The notes: generated by a model from the letters alone, not told the origin. DNA of 37,927 nucleotides from Vermamoeba vermiformis (GCA_045837725.1 JBEWZL010000172.1:1-37927), one strand, 5' to 3'. Counted from the first letter of the stretch, positions 1 to 10,223 are shown. A program made the numbers and translations.

Positions 1-505
1 CGTGAAGGATACAATGTTGATAATAAACATTTCCTTCGGTAAGTTGACATTTGGTCGGATCTCATGGTGACACCTGTCAAAGTTGTAAAAGCGAATTGCG
101 CAATAATTTTGATAAAATTTTGTTTCTGCTCACCAATTATTTCGGGTTCATATAATTGAATCAACAACATCAAATAGGAACATCACAATGGTGTTCGATC
201 GACAAAGTCTGCTGGCGGTTTGTTTTCCCAGCCCAACGGCGCGACAGTTGCTACTGGTGTGCTGTTTGTGCCAGTTAATGTGGGGTACGGTACCTATTAA
301 TTTTAAGAATATATTGGATAATAATATATATAATAGAAAATATAACACTATAATGAACCATTCTCTTGTATAATAGCGAGCAAGATATTTTTTTTATTTG
401 GGTCGGACAATCTCCGATTAATCTCGCGTTGCGAATTCATTTCCATTAGTAAAATTACAACTCTAACATCGATAAATAGTTGCAGAAGCAGGGTTTGCAC
501 AACGA
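1..505. other. Left flank, mostly non-coding; possible terminal exon on the minus strand
   Basis: There is no convincing complete gene before the kinase start at 506. On the minus strand, 293 down to 183 is open, follows a plausible acceptor (TTAATAG) and ends in TGA. It would encode about 36 residues of low-complexity, Thr/Pro-rich C-terminus containing VATVAPLGWENKPP. It could be the last exon of a minus-strand gene whose earlier exons I cannot find; 296-360 is very A/T-rich and intron-like. The plus-strand frame over the same bases looks like a shadow. The rest (360-505) would hold the 5' region of the kinase gene. Confidence 0.25.
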
Positions 506-3500
506 ATGTCGTCAGCGAAAGATAAACTAACTTTATCGGTCGGATCGGTAGTGAATGGTATGCAACATCCCACTTTTCAACTTTAATCTATGCCTAATGC
601 CTAGCAGGTGCTAAAAGTGGCTATCGGTTTCTTCAGCAAGTAGCTAACGACCTCAAGCCAAAAATATCGGCTTTGAATAACTTGAAATTTTGGTCCGATC
701 CGCAAAAAATGGACAAAGTGCTGGCACTGCCGAGAACGTTGCTACGCGGCACTCAGTTGTTGAAAGCAATTTTTGGACAGTCTCAGACTTCCTCCAAAAG
801 CACGTTCAAGCTTGCCATTAGATGCGTCAATTTATTTCGAGCGGTGAAGAGTCGCCTGGCCGAAAAGTTAGGACTAAAAAAGGCTGCAAGAAAAATTCCA
901 AGGTAATTATATTGATATATTTGCTTGTCTAACAGTGTATAGTCCTAAAGTTGCCGTTGTTGTTGTCTACTTTGCCAGCGAAACTACCACATCCGCTCCG
1001 AAAAAGCCTGCAAAATCAGCCTGGAAAGCCTTTGCAGCTATACTATCAGATCAACTAGCACAATTTATTGTTACTCTTTGGCTGGATAGCATTCAAACGT
1101 CTTCAGATGGAGTTTCTGTCAAGATCTACGCCAAGACACAAGTTCATTTCTTGAATAAGAAAGCACTGCTAGCCCCGTCAGAATTGAATATAACTCCGTG
1201 CTTTGACCTCGATATTGGCACTAAAGTAGGAGACGGAGGGTTTAGTACAGTAATGAAAGGCGCCGTTAATTACAACGACGTAGCCTTTAAAATAATGAAA
1301 CAGTCGGGTACCTCGTTGATGGACGAGGCTAGGATTCAAGCGTAAGCACACAAATGGTTTTATTACACTCATACTAATTATTATGAAGTTCGATCTGTCA
1401 CAAAAACGTTGTGTCCGTTTTGGGAGTCTTGGTGGAGCCTACAACGAACTTAAAATTTATAGTTATGGAACATATGGACGATGGCTCACTACACGACCTG
1501 TTGTTTAAAGACCGAGTCAGATTGACTCGTGCGGAAGCCATCCGAGTGGCGTTGGACGTAGCCAAAGGAATGCAGCATCTTCATTCCAAAAGCATTAGAC
1601 TTGCTGTAATTTTGCGATTCCGCATGCAATTGCATAAATGTGCACGAGATTGCCGAACCTGCGCGCAAATTGCCGAAACTGCGCGCAATTTGCCGAACCT
1701 GCGTGCAATTGCCGAACCTGCGCGCAATTGCCGAACCTGCGCGCAATTGCCGAACCTGCGCGCAATTGCCGAAACTGCGTGCAATTTGCCGAACCTGCGC
1801 GCAATTTGCCGAAAGTGCACGCAATTGCCGAACCTGCACGAAATTGAAAGTGAGCATCGTTTATTTGTTAGGCATAACATAGTGTAATGTATTAGCTCAC
1901 TTAATGAATATCAAAGTCTGAGTAGTTATTACAATTCATATGAAAGCTGCAACTTTTCACCTTTCTTCACTTGAAGGCCATAAAGGCTGTGCTCAGGCAA
2001 TCGAATGGCTTTGACTCCATTCGGGTGTCCAGTGGGTGCAACGAGAGTCCACGAATTTTCCAGGTTTTCCCAGTTTGGAGAAAAATCACCAAAGTCAGCA
2101 ATTAATCTTCTCACATCCTGTGATGGAGGCTTGATGGTGTACGAGCATTTAACGACAACTTTTCCATCCACAAAAGCCGAATTCACTTTAAATTCGCCAG
2201 GAGGTAATGCCCAAAGATACCAATGATTGGTCTCATTTTCGCACGTCCAAGGTCTAATTTGAAAGCGAATTGAATTATCAGTTATCTCTTGCTCGAACTT
2301 TTGCTTCGCTAATTCTTCTTCGGGCTCAAGGACTTCAGAATATTCACTTTCTGATTCGTCTTCCAATTTACGTGCATTTGTGTTGGATTTCTGGTTGGAT
2401 TCTGCAGAACATAATTTAACCCTGAAATTTAATATAATTAAATAGACAAACTTACTTTGTAAATGTTTTTGAAGTGCTTCTAAATCCTCAACAGTTTCTT
2501 CAATTCGGTCTTTTTTGGACTTCTTCTTTCGTTTCTTGTCCTTCACCTCGCGTACTTGCTTATTGAAGCGTGATTTCATCTCAACCATTTTTTTTCGAAT
2601 AGCATCTTCTTTTTTTGTAATACCATAGCGTTGTTTAATTTCAGTAGCGCTTAGAACTTCCCCCGAATCAATGTACTTTTGTAAATTGGCCAGATCTGCT
2701 TCACTCCAGCGAAAAGACATTGTGATAATTCTGAATAAAATTTAGAAAATAATATTGAACCTTGTTACAATTATAACTTACAATTTTTTCGTTGCAGTTG
2801 TTGTACTTTGTTGTAAATTAGCAAAAAATAAAAAAACGGTTGGCTGAATCACAAACCTGTACGCACGAATCACAAACACATACGCACGAATCACAAACGC
2901 GTACGCACGAATCACAAACGCGTACGCACGAATCACAAACGCGTACGCACGAATCACAAACGCGTACGCACGAATCACAAACGCGTACGCACGAATCACA
3001 AACAAAACACTATGGATGAGGTAAAGACCTTGCAATAAATTTTAAAAATAATTTGATAATTATTTAATTCATAGACTAGAGCTAATGAGTGCTGGTTTGA
3101 TATTATTAAATCAAGCTTACGAGTAAAAACAATGTCGTACCGAATATTTTTATCGCTCATTGGAGTGAAGCCCATTATCTTGTCGATTTTATGGACAAAG
3201 TATGGCCTGAAGTCAACGTTAAAGCCTGAACACCTCCTAATGGCGCTGAATTTTCTCCGTGAATATTCGACAATTGACTGCTTGAGCACACTGTGGGGAG
3301 TTACAGCCAAGACTTTCTCTGGCATTGTTTGGCGAACTTTACACATCCTTGCAAATTCTCTGGAGGAGATTAACTTCGATGATCGGCTGGAAAATTCTGC
3401 GCACTTTTCATGGGGCCAGTATGTTGGTGCAGTTGATGCAACCGAATGCCGCGTACAGCGGCCAAAAAAGTGGCGAATTCGGCGCTTATTGTACAGTGGA

Positions 3501-4719
3501 AAGAAGAAGTACTTTTCATTGAAGTACGAAAGTAAGAGATTAATTAATTTTCTTATTATAAGCGTTATAACGATTTTTTAGTTGCTGTCCACCTTGCTAC
3601 TGGGAAGCTATTCTGGACAAGTGGCTGGGTACCAGGCAAAGTACATGACATCACTTTGCTCCGATGCAATGGTTTGCTTAAAAAGCTTGGGGAAAATGAG
3701 AAGCTGATTGGTGACAAAGGCTACATTGGTGAAAAGAAGCAAATTACTACTCCATTTAAAGGAGAGTTAACAGATGATCAAGAAGAATATAATGACACTC
3801 TTGGATCAATCTGCGTCATTGTGGAGAATGTCTACTCACAGATTAAATCCTTCCGCTGTCTTTCCAATCCATGGCGACATCATTTAACACTTCACAAAAT
3901 AGCATGGACTGTTGTAGTGAATGTTGTAAATGCCAACATTAAATACTTCCCGTTAAGATAACCCTTTATTCCATAAACTTTGGGCAACTGCACGCAATTG
4001 CCAAACCTGCACGCAATTTGCCGAACCTGCGTGCAATTGCCGAACCTGCGCGCAATTGCCGAACCTGCGTGCAATTGCCGAACCTGCGCGCAATTGCCGA
4101 AACTGCACGCAATTTGCCGAACCTGCGCGCAATTGCCAAAACTGCGCGCAATTTGCCGAAACTGCGCGCAATTGCACGCTTATGCATATAATTGCACGCA
4201 TGTGATAGCAGTTACAGCAAGTCTATTATTCACCGCGACATTAAATCAGCTAACATTTTGGTAAGACGTTGCTTTGGTACTAATTTTGCTAAACTAATAT
4301 AATGTACAGTTAAAGCAGAAACGAGCGAAAATTTCCGATTTTGGTACCGCAACGCGGCTCGATACAAAGGGTACGTCAACGGTAGAAGGTACATTGAACT
4401 ATATGGCTCCAGAGATGAAGGCTGAAGCTCCGTACAACGAAAAAGTCGACGTTTACTCGTAAGTTATCACTTCTTTAAAAAAATTCGGTCGCTAACTTTT
4501 TTGTGGGGCAGATTTGGCGTGACACTTTTCGAGATTTTGACTATGAGGCACTTGCCAGTTCTTAATGACGAATCAGAACGAATCGATAGGATTTGCAGAT
4601 TGGTTGATGATTTGCCACTACGCCAGCTTGTCATTGAATGTTGCCGAACAGATCCAAATGAACGACCGAGTTTTACTAAGTGTATTGAAATTCTGAAAGA
4701 ACAAAAATGGAAAAATTAA
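506..4719 (+). CDS. TKL-type protein kinase (K1), catalytic exon split by a Harbinger transposon
   Basis: Exons: 506-557, 605-902, 979-1341 (943 is an alternative start of the third), 1389-1596, then after the transposon 4228-4260, 4310-4458 and 4512-4719. Without the insert the chain is in frame, 436 aa. Residues 1 to about 235 are a basic, helical, unrecognised region. The kinase domain follows, with glycine loop GTKVGDGGFSTV, a Lys in VAFKIMK, hinge EHMDDGSLHDLL, catalytic loop HRDIKSAN, DFG (SDFGTA), APE (MAPEM) and the C-lobe motif DPNERPSF. The usual catalytic residues are present, so the enzyme before insertion should phosphorylate Ser/Thr. Introns after ...ANIL and inside VYSF match those of K2 and K3. 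The insertion lies between the two Ile codons of LHSKSIIHRD, so the allele as read should be disrupted unless the element excises or is spliced out. An AATAAA-like stretch lies near 4740. Confidence 0.82.
1594..1646 (+). repeat. Left target duplication and terminal inverted repeat of the Harbinger element
   Basis: ATT target copy at 1594-1596, then a perfect 13-bp terminal repeat AGACTTGCTGTAA from 1597. Imperfect pairing with the right end continues to about 1646. Confidence 0.9.
1640..1848 (+). repeat. Left subterminal minisatellite, 19/20-bp units
   Basis: About ten tandem units of GCGCAATTGCCGAACCTGC, with 20-bp variants (an extra T in the T run) and AACC/AAAC or GCGC/GTGC/GCAC changes. 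The same unit forms the right array in the same orientation. Apparent open frames across it on both strands are by-products of the repeat. Subterminal arrays of this kind often bind transposase or its Myb partner; that role is inferred here. Confidence 0.9.
1929..2720 (-). CDS. Harbinger-associated Myb/homeodomain-like DNA-binding protein
   Basis: Starts at 2720 (MSFRWSEADLANLQKYIDSG) and ends at 1929. A 54-bp GT-AG intron at 2402-2455 is likely. It keeps the frame whether removed (245 aa) or retained (263 aa). Residues 1-60 resemble a helix-turn-helix Myb/SANT-type domain (RWSEADL..., EIKQRYGITKKEDAIRKKM). A very basic stretch KDKKRKKKSKKD and an acidic linker (EDESESEYSEVLEPEEE) follow. The last 110 residues look beta-rich, with WALPPG and DGKVVVKCSYTI, weakly reminiscent of an Hsp20/CS-type fold. 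Harbinger elements normally carry a second gene for a Myb-like protein that helps the transposase reach the nucleus and the element ends. The position, opposite and divergent from the transposase, fits this. Confidence 0.72.
   Translation of the reverse strand: MSFRWSEADLANLQKYIDSGEVLSATEIKQRYGITKKEDAIRKKMVEMKSRFNKQVREVKDKKRKKKSKKDRIEETVEDLEALQKHLQSKFVYLIILNFRVKLCSAESNQKSNTNARKLEDESESEYSEVLEPEEELAKQKFEQEITDNSIRFQIRPWTCENETNHWYLWALPPGEFKVNSAFVDGKVVVKCSYTIKPPSQDVRRLIADFGDFSPNWENLENSWTLVAPTGHPNGVKAIRLPEHSLYGLQVKKGEKLQLSYEL
2845..3003. repeat. 21-bp minisatellite in the divergent promoter of the Harbinger genes
   Basis: Seven to eight tandem copies of a 21-bp unit containing TACGCACGAATCACAAACG. 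The first copies are degenerate (CTG or CAC at the end) and the last five are nearly perfect. It fills the gap between the two divergently transcribed transposon genes and stops 10 bp before the transposase start. On the minus strand it happens to stay open as a 7-residue repeat (VIRAYAF), which I regard as a by-product of the period being a multiple of three. Confidence 0.9.
3013..3961 (+). CDS. HARBI1-like DDE transposase of the Harbinger element
   Basis: Three exons: 3013-3021 (Met-Asp-Glu), 3075-3531 and 3582-3961; introns of 53 and 50 bp; 281 aa. It catalyses cut-and-paste of the element. The DDE triad is visible as VDATE (Asp about 124), GDKGYIG (Asp about 200) and ENVYSQIK (Glu about 237), with HD in GKVHDITLL between them. 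An N-terminal helical region (LLMALNFLREYSTIDCLS..WGVTAKTFSGIV) matches the helix-turn-helix segment that precedes the DDE_4 domain in this family. The length is a little below animal HARBI1 (about 350 aa). The short first exon is a prediction that keeps the frame; a start at the internal Met at 3132 is the alternative. No frame damage is seen. Confidence 0.88.
3981..4178 (+). repeat. Right subterminal minisatellite, 19/20-bp units
   Basis: About nine to ten units of the same GCGCAATTGCCGAACCTGC repeat as the left array, in direct rather than inverted orientation, starting about 20 bp after the transposase stop. Confidence 0.9.
4175..4227 (+). repeat. Right terminal inverted repeat and target duplication of the Harbinger element
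   Basis: TTACAGCAAGTCT ends at 4224, followed by the second ATT target copy at 4225-4227. Confidence 0.9.
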
Positions 4720-4830
4720 CGTAGCTTGCAATAATGTAAAAATAAATAATCAAAATTTAACATCTATTTACTCGAACTTTGTACATACGATGAATGCAAC
4801 ATCAGTCCTGGCGGATCTGTTTTCATTAAA

Positions 4831-7369
4831 TTAAGTGGCTTTACACGTCGCAAAGCATTTGTTCTGCATCCAATCAGATCCTAAGGGACATACGAACAGG
4901 TTGTTACTCGCTGAACAAACAGCCAGATTTTCAGGCAAAACAGTGACCTCATCATCCCACTTCCGAAATCGATTGTTTGAAATATCAAGGTAGACCATTT
5001 GGTTGAATGCAACCGGTAAAAGATGGAAATCTCCGTTGAGCTGATTATTGGACAAATCGAGATGAACTAATGAGTCAGATCTGGTCGCGGGAAATGAGTC
5101 GCCTGTCAGCATATTGTTCGCCAAATTGAGGTACTTTAGACCGAATCCAAAGTACGGCAGTGTTCCATTGAAGCGATTCGAACTCAGATCCAGCGTGTCA
5201 ATCATTCGACAGTCGGGAATTGTTCCGTCGATCTGATTGTTTGCCAAGTTCACTTCCGCAATCCATTCGCTACTGAGAAAATCTTCTGGAAGTGTGCCGT
5301 AGAACTGGTTTCTGCTCAGATCGATCACGCGCAGTTCAGGATATTTTACTATATTTGGAAGTGATCCTGTGAGACTGTTATCCGCAAGCTTTAGCTCTGT
5401 CAATCTGTCAAGCTGTCCAAATTCTTCAGGTATGGTGCCAGTCAATGAGTTGTTCCGCAGTACAAGACTACTAAGCCACGTGATTTTGTTCAGTGACGAT
5501 GGCAATGTGCCAGTCAAGTTGTTATTGTCCAGCCAAATGTGAATGTTGGTCCACAACTCGCGTGGCATAGTGCCGTTCGGAAGCTCATCGAAATAATGCC
5601 ACGTGTTCTCGCATTTAACGCCGTACCACTCGCAGATCGATATTCTTTCGTTGAGCCAATTGTCTTTTCTCAGCCACGTGTTACCATTCGTTGCAACATA
5701 AAAATCTTTCATAGCCGTGACGAACTCTGGCGGTATTTTAAAATCGTCTTGCTCGGTGCTGTGGAGCGGAATAACTCCAGCGAATGCCAGTGCCATGAAG
5801 ACGGTGGCTAGAATCGTTACACAGCTGACCGCAAGGAGCACGATCTTTTTCGTTCGTGATCCGCGTTGATAATTATCAGTGGTGCGTGACGGCGTTGAGT
5901 GTTGCTTAGTAGTGTTGTCTTTTTGTAGAAATTGCTCGTACATCTCGTCAATAGTTCGCTGAATTCGTTCTGTCTTTGATCGAAGGTCGTTGATGTCACC
6001 ATAGTTGGCACGAACTGACTCGCTAAGATATGGTATCAGAGACTCATAGTCAACGTGAAGAATACCTAGATGCCGTCTATGTTAGATAGATACTAAAGGG
6101 AATCACAATTGATTTAATAGAACTCACCGTCAATGAGTTGAACAGCTTCAGGAACAACACTCTCCACTTGTTGTGCAATGTAGCCAACAAATCGTCTGTT
6201 CGTGTCTGGATGCACTCCTTGCTTGAACTTGTAGTCAACACCGTCGATTTGAAGTAGAGTATTGCGGCAGTCGTGGTCTGAAGTACCATAAATGACACGT
6301 GTCAGTCCAATGTTACACGCGATCCTACGGGCGCAGAGAAGCTTCCAGAGATAATTATAACTACGTACCTTCAACGAGTAGCCTGATGTCCTCTTTGATA
6401 TTGATGTCTGATGACTTGTAGAAGTTCAATGCTCTGAAGTTACCAACGACTTCTGCATTGCCGTTGTAAAGTACCATGTACTGCTCGCCGTTGTTGTTGC
6501 TCGCTAGATACTGTAGCTCTGTATCGTTGTTGTTGTTCTTGGGCAAATATTGCACCTCGATAGCACTACAGGAGTTAATCGCATAAAAACGGATGTGAAA
6601 ACTTACTTCGGCTGATCGAAGGGATACATCTGATTGGTCTCCGAATAACCTTGCCCCGAGTCTTCGTTAGAACAGCTCGCTTGGTTGTAGTGTTCTTCGT
6701 CAACATAATAAGTCTCGTGCTCGTGCGGTGGACTTTCTTCAACATAAGCCGAAAGATTGGGCGAAACTTGGCTTAGAGGTGATGTCGGAACGAAATCTGG
6801 TACCCAAAACACGGGGATAAAAGCTTAACAATAAACCGGTGAGTAAATCCACGAGAAAATACATGTTTTCGTATTTTTTGGCGTACGCTCGCCGGCAAAA
6901 TTCTTAACTTGATCCAAATGCTTACCCGTCGAGTCGTTGCTCCCTTGGCGATTTTTTGGTAATATTTGGACGATGTTGCTGAATGCTTGTTTGATGATCT
7001 GACCATTTTTGATTTCATTCACTTGAATTCGTATTTCTCGGGCTTTGTATCTTCGAAAATCGAACAATTTGGCTGGAAGCTTAATTCTTACGACAATTCC
7101 TCAATTTCTTGCGTCTCCTCCGAGCGTTGAAATCTTATTGGTTTTCTCTTCGCCCAAACGAAGCAGTTTGGCAATGAAACTTCTTCGTCAGTTTGAGGTT
7201 GTTTATAAACGAGTGTTATATGGTACTGCAGGCTGCTTTCATCATTATTTTTCTCGGCCAAACCAAATCCAAAATTCGTCCCCAATAAAGGAACAGATTC
7301 GAGATTCGCGGGACCACTTAGAGGAATGTACAAATCAAAAATGTTCCGAATGCGAGCGGTGTGTGCCAT
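4831..7369 (-). CDS. R1: MYRF-like S74 autoprotease / single-pass membrane / LRR ectodomain protein; one frameshift
   Basis: Exons 7369-6926, 6823-6607, 6565-6369, 6277-6128, 6065-4831. The N-domain (MAHTARIRNIFDLYIPL... to ILPKNR) is unrecognised. After a Glu/Ser-rich linker comes the S74 domain: KSSDINIKEDI with Ser and Lys five apart, as in the MYRF dyad, then GYIAQQVESVVPEAV. A helical stretch LHVDYESLIPYLSESV follows, then basic residues, one membrane helix (IVLLAVSCVTILATVF...), and a luminal/extracellular LRR region. That region has a Cys-capped start (WLRKDNWLNERISICEWYG), about nine plant-type repeats (LxxNNLTGTLP) and a Cys-rich end cap. Compared with R2, one base is missing in exon 1 near 7098-7100 (frame runs to EIEELS then stop, where R2 has EVEGIIVKIK). 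So R1 is either a young pseudogene or carries a sequencing error. The start was chosen at MAHTARIR because it aligns with R2. Confidence 0.82.
6293..6304. promoter_or_regulatory. Conserved intronic palindrome TGACACGTGTCA (R1)
   Basis: A perfect 12-bp palindrome with an E-box/G-box core CACGTG in the 91-bp intron (6278-6368) between the two S74 exons. The same site sits in the equivalent intron of R2, R3 and R4. It could be a bHLH/bZIP site or a retained splicing element; role unknown. Confidence 0.55.
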
Positions 7370-7619
7370 TTGTTGATTACATAGTAAAAAAGTGACGGGT
7401 GCCAGTTGATTCCCACAGGACACTTTCGGGCAAATAGCCAGTCCTATCAGATTTTTCAATCATTTTACTTAAAAAAAGGCGTGGAATTATTTTTAAGTAC
7501 TTTGGCGAACCCGATCATCAATCTATTCAGTTATTTCGTCGGTTAAGTGTCTTGATCTAGCTGAAATTTAAATCAGCAAGCTAAGACCCAGACTAATAGC
7601 TCCACTATTTAATTATGAT
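7370..7619. other. R1-R2 intergenic region
   Basis: 250 bp holding the 5' region of R1 and the 3' end of R2. I see no further gene; a longer upstream reading of R1 through 7459 is open but lacks similarity to the paralogs. Confidence 0.5.
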
Positions 7620-10036
7620 CTATTTACAAGTAGCACGACAAATATGTTCGATATAAACCGAGCCCAACGGACAAGCAAACTGATTATTACTTGCGTCGCA
7701 TCGGAACCCGTTCTCAGGCACGCGAGGGTACTCGTCTTGCCAAGTACGAAGCATATTATTTGAAATATTAAGGTACCTCATTTTGATGAATTGTTCGGCT
7801 GACATTGTAAAATGACCGCTGAATCTGTTATTCGCCAAGTTGAGATGGATCGCGTTTGCAGTTGACGCTAAGATCTCGCCTTCAATCATGTTGTTGGATA
7901 AATCGAGGTATTCCAATGCAACGCTTAAGAAGGGAAGAGATCCGTTGATGCGGTTTGAACTCAGATCCAGCACTTTTAGTCGGCTATGCCCTGGTATGGG
8001 ACCTTCGATCTGATTGTTTGCTAAGTAAACTTCATTGATGTGATCGTTGTCGAAGAAATCATTCGGGAATGTGCCGTAGAACTGATTTCTGTTCAGATCC
8101 AGCACTATCAACTTGGAAAATTTAGCCATATTAGGCAACGTTCCCGTCAATCTGTTGCTCGACAATCTTAGAACTTCCAAGTTTTCAATCTTCGCGAATT
8201 CTTCAGGGATGGTTCCAGTCAACGAGTTGTTCCGCAGAGCGAGACTTTGAAGCCACGTGATATTGTTCAATGACGAGGGCAATTTGCCAGTCAAGTTGTT
8301 GTTGTCCAATGAGACGTGAATGAAATTATATGTCACCGCAGTTCCGTTCAAGTAACGCTGTTGTTCGATGCACTTAACGCCATACCACTCGCAGATTGAT
8401 ATTTGTTCGTTGAGCCAGTTGTCATTTCTCAGCCACGTGTCACCATTCGTTGAACTATATAAATCTTTCCAAGCGACGCTGAACTCTGGCGGAAAGTTCG
8501 AGTCTGGGCTTGGTGGTGTGTCGTCTTGCGAGCTACCAACGTTTTGGATAGGAATCACGCCAATGAAGGCCAACGTGGCAAGTATCGCCACCAACACTGT
8601 AACAGAAATGACGCTAAGCAGAACAAGTTTTTTCAGTCGTGATGCACGTTGAGGCTTTGATGACGTCGAGGTTTGCTGAAGAGACTCCGTCTTACGGATA
8701 AATTGCTCGTACATCTCGTCAATAGTTCGTTGGATTCGATCTGTCTTTGAGCGAAGATCGTTGATGTCACCATAGTTGGCACGAACTGACTCGCTTAGAT
8801 ATGGTATCAGAGACTCATAGTCGACATGAAGAATACCTACATGGGACCTCAATTAGCTTGATAGTTCTATAGATGTACACAACGCAATAGAACTCACCAT
8901 CAATGAGCTGAACAGCCTCGGGAACAACACTCTCCACTTGTTGTGCAATGTAGCCAACAAATCGTCTGTTTGTGTCTGGATGCACTCCTTGCTTGAATTT
9001 GTAGTTTACTCCGTCAATTTGCAGCAACGTTTCACGGCAATCGTGGTCTGAAGTACCATAAATGACACGTGTCAGTCAAATGTTACACGCACGATTATGC
9101 TGATGGTAGGAAGTGTAAAGTGCTATAGCCAATGCCTCGTACGTACCTTCAACGAGCAGCCTGATGTCCTCTTTGATATTGATGTCTGATGACTTGTAGA
9201 AGTTCAATGCTCTGAAGTTACCAACGACTTCTGCATTGCCGTTGTAAAGTACCATGTATTGCTCGCCGGCATTGTTGTTGTTTGATAGGTACTGTAGCTC
9301 TGCATCGTAATGATAAGGTCTACACATAAATGTTAGGTAAGGAATTCACGGTCAGAAGAAACTTACGTGGGCAGCAGTGGGTCGATGTCTCCCAGGTTCT
9401 CGATCTCGTCCGCCGGACTTTCCGCCACATACGAAGAAAGGTTCAGCGGTGAAACTGGGCTCAATGGAATAACGTCTTGCATCCATAAAACCGGTATAAG
9501 TACTAAGTGAATCGTTAGCGCAGATTTCGCAGACGAGCTAATTAAACGTATCTTTATCTTAAAAAATTCTTAAAAATGGTAAATCGCTTACCCGTAGAGT
9601 CTGTATGAGAAGTTCGACTTTTAGGTAATATTTGGACGATGTTGCTGAATGCTTGTTTGATGATCTGACCATTTTTGATTTCATTCACTTGAATTCGCGT
9701 TTGTTGTGTTCTATGCTTTCTGAAATCGAATACTTTGGGTGGTAATTTAATCTTAACTATTATTCCCTCGACTTCTTGTGTTGCCTCCGAGCGTTGAAAT
9801 CTTATTGCGTTTCTCTTCGCCCACTCAAAGCAGTTGGTCAACGCAACGTCTTCACCCGTTCTCGGATGTTTGAAAGCTAGTTGAATGTGGTATTGAAGGC
9901 AATTTTCATCGTTGTTTTTCAAGCCCAACGCAAATCCAAAATTCGTTCCAAGCAAAGGAACCGCTTCCAGATTAGCAGGACCATTGAGAGGAACTAATAG
10001 ATCGAATAGGTTACGAATACGTGCACTGTGGGCCAT
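7620..10036 (-). CDS. R2: MYRF-like S74 autoprotease / single-pass membrane / LRR ectodomain protein
   Basis: Five exons: 10036-9592, 9502-9367, 9319-9147, 9047-8898, 8836-7620; 706 aa, all in frame. Residues 1-148 form the unrecognised N-domain (MAHSARIRNLFDLLVPL...; FQRSEATQEVEGIIVKIK; VFDFRK; ILPKSR), placed where MYRF has its DNA-binding domain. An acidic linker follows, then the S74 domain (SSDINIKEDI, presumed nucleophile Ser about 237; GYIAQQVESVVPEAV). A coiled segment, a basic RLKK stop and a membrane helix at about 371-396 come next. The LRR ectodomain runs from about 420 to the end, with many N-glycosylation sequons and a C-terminal Cys cap (CPLGSVYIEHICRATCK). There is no signal peptide, so an N-in/C-out topology as in MYRF is expected. 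It is closest to R1. Confidence 0.88.
9063..9074. promoter_or_regulatory. Conserved intronic palindrome TGACACGTGTCA (R2)
   Basis: Same site as in R1, within the 99-bp intron 9048-9146. Surrounding intron sequence (CGATTATGCTGATGGTAGGA) is also shared with R3 and R4. Confidence 0.55.
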
Positions 10037-10223
10037 CTCTACCGAAATTGATTAAATGGAGGTTTTGTGCGCAATTAAGATGTGACGAGACAAATGTGAC
10101 ATCCGGGCGAATAGTTCGGCCAGTTCATTTCAACCGTTTTAAAATTATATATTGTCGTTGAAGGTAACAACAAAGCATTATTCTTTAGAGTATAGTACAA
10201 ATAAATAGTCGGAGACTGTTCCG

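Larger units (their letters stand above)
1597..4224 (+). mobile_element. PIF/Harbinger DNA transposon, complete, 2628 bp
   Basis: The ends are AGACTTGCTGTAA at 1597 and its reverse complement TTACAGCAAGTCT ending at 4224. A looser inverted match extends to about 50 bp (GCATGCAATT..GCATAA on both ends). The flanking trinucleotide ATT is duplicated at 1594-1596 and 4225-4227. Removing one ATT plus the element restores the kinase sequence SKSIIHRDIKSAN exactly, which fixes both ends. Inside are a Myb-like gene (minus strand), a DDE transposase (plus strand), two copies of a 19/20-bp repeat array near the ends and a 21-bp array between the two genes. Two-gene content, a 3-bp duplication and a HARBI1-like DDE enzyme are typical of PIF/Harbinger. 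Intact reading frames suggest a recent insertion. Confidence 0.92.

Noticed and set aside
188-373. Small plus-strand protein with a hydrophobic Cys-rich stretch
   Set aside because: Short, ends in A/T-rich non-coding sequence, and competes with a slightly better minus-strand exon candidate; neither is secure.
1640-1880. Several overlapping open frames on both strands rich in Arg, Cys and Ala
   Set aside because: They arise from the 19/20-bp minisatellite, which happens to be open in many frames; no start context or similarity supports them.
2845-3003. CRISPR-like array
   Set aside because: Units are contiguous with no unique spacers, the host is eukaryotic, and the array sits inside a transposon promoter.
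2778-3035. 85-residue repeat protein (VIRAYAF units) on the minus strand
   Set aside because: Its period equals the 21-bp DNA repeat, and it overlaps the transposase start and the promoter region; more simply a repeat by-product.
4831-10036. Reading the R genes as plant LRR receptor kinases
   Set aside because: The LRRs are plant-like, but no signal peptide or kinase domain is present and the LRRs are C-terminal to the membrane span, the reverse of receptor kinases.
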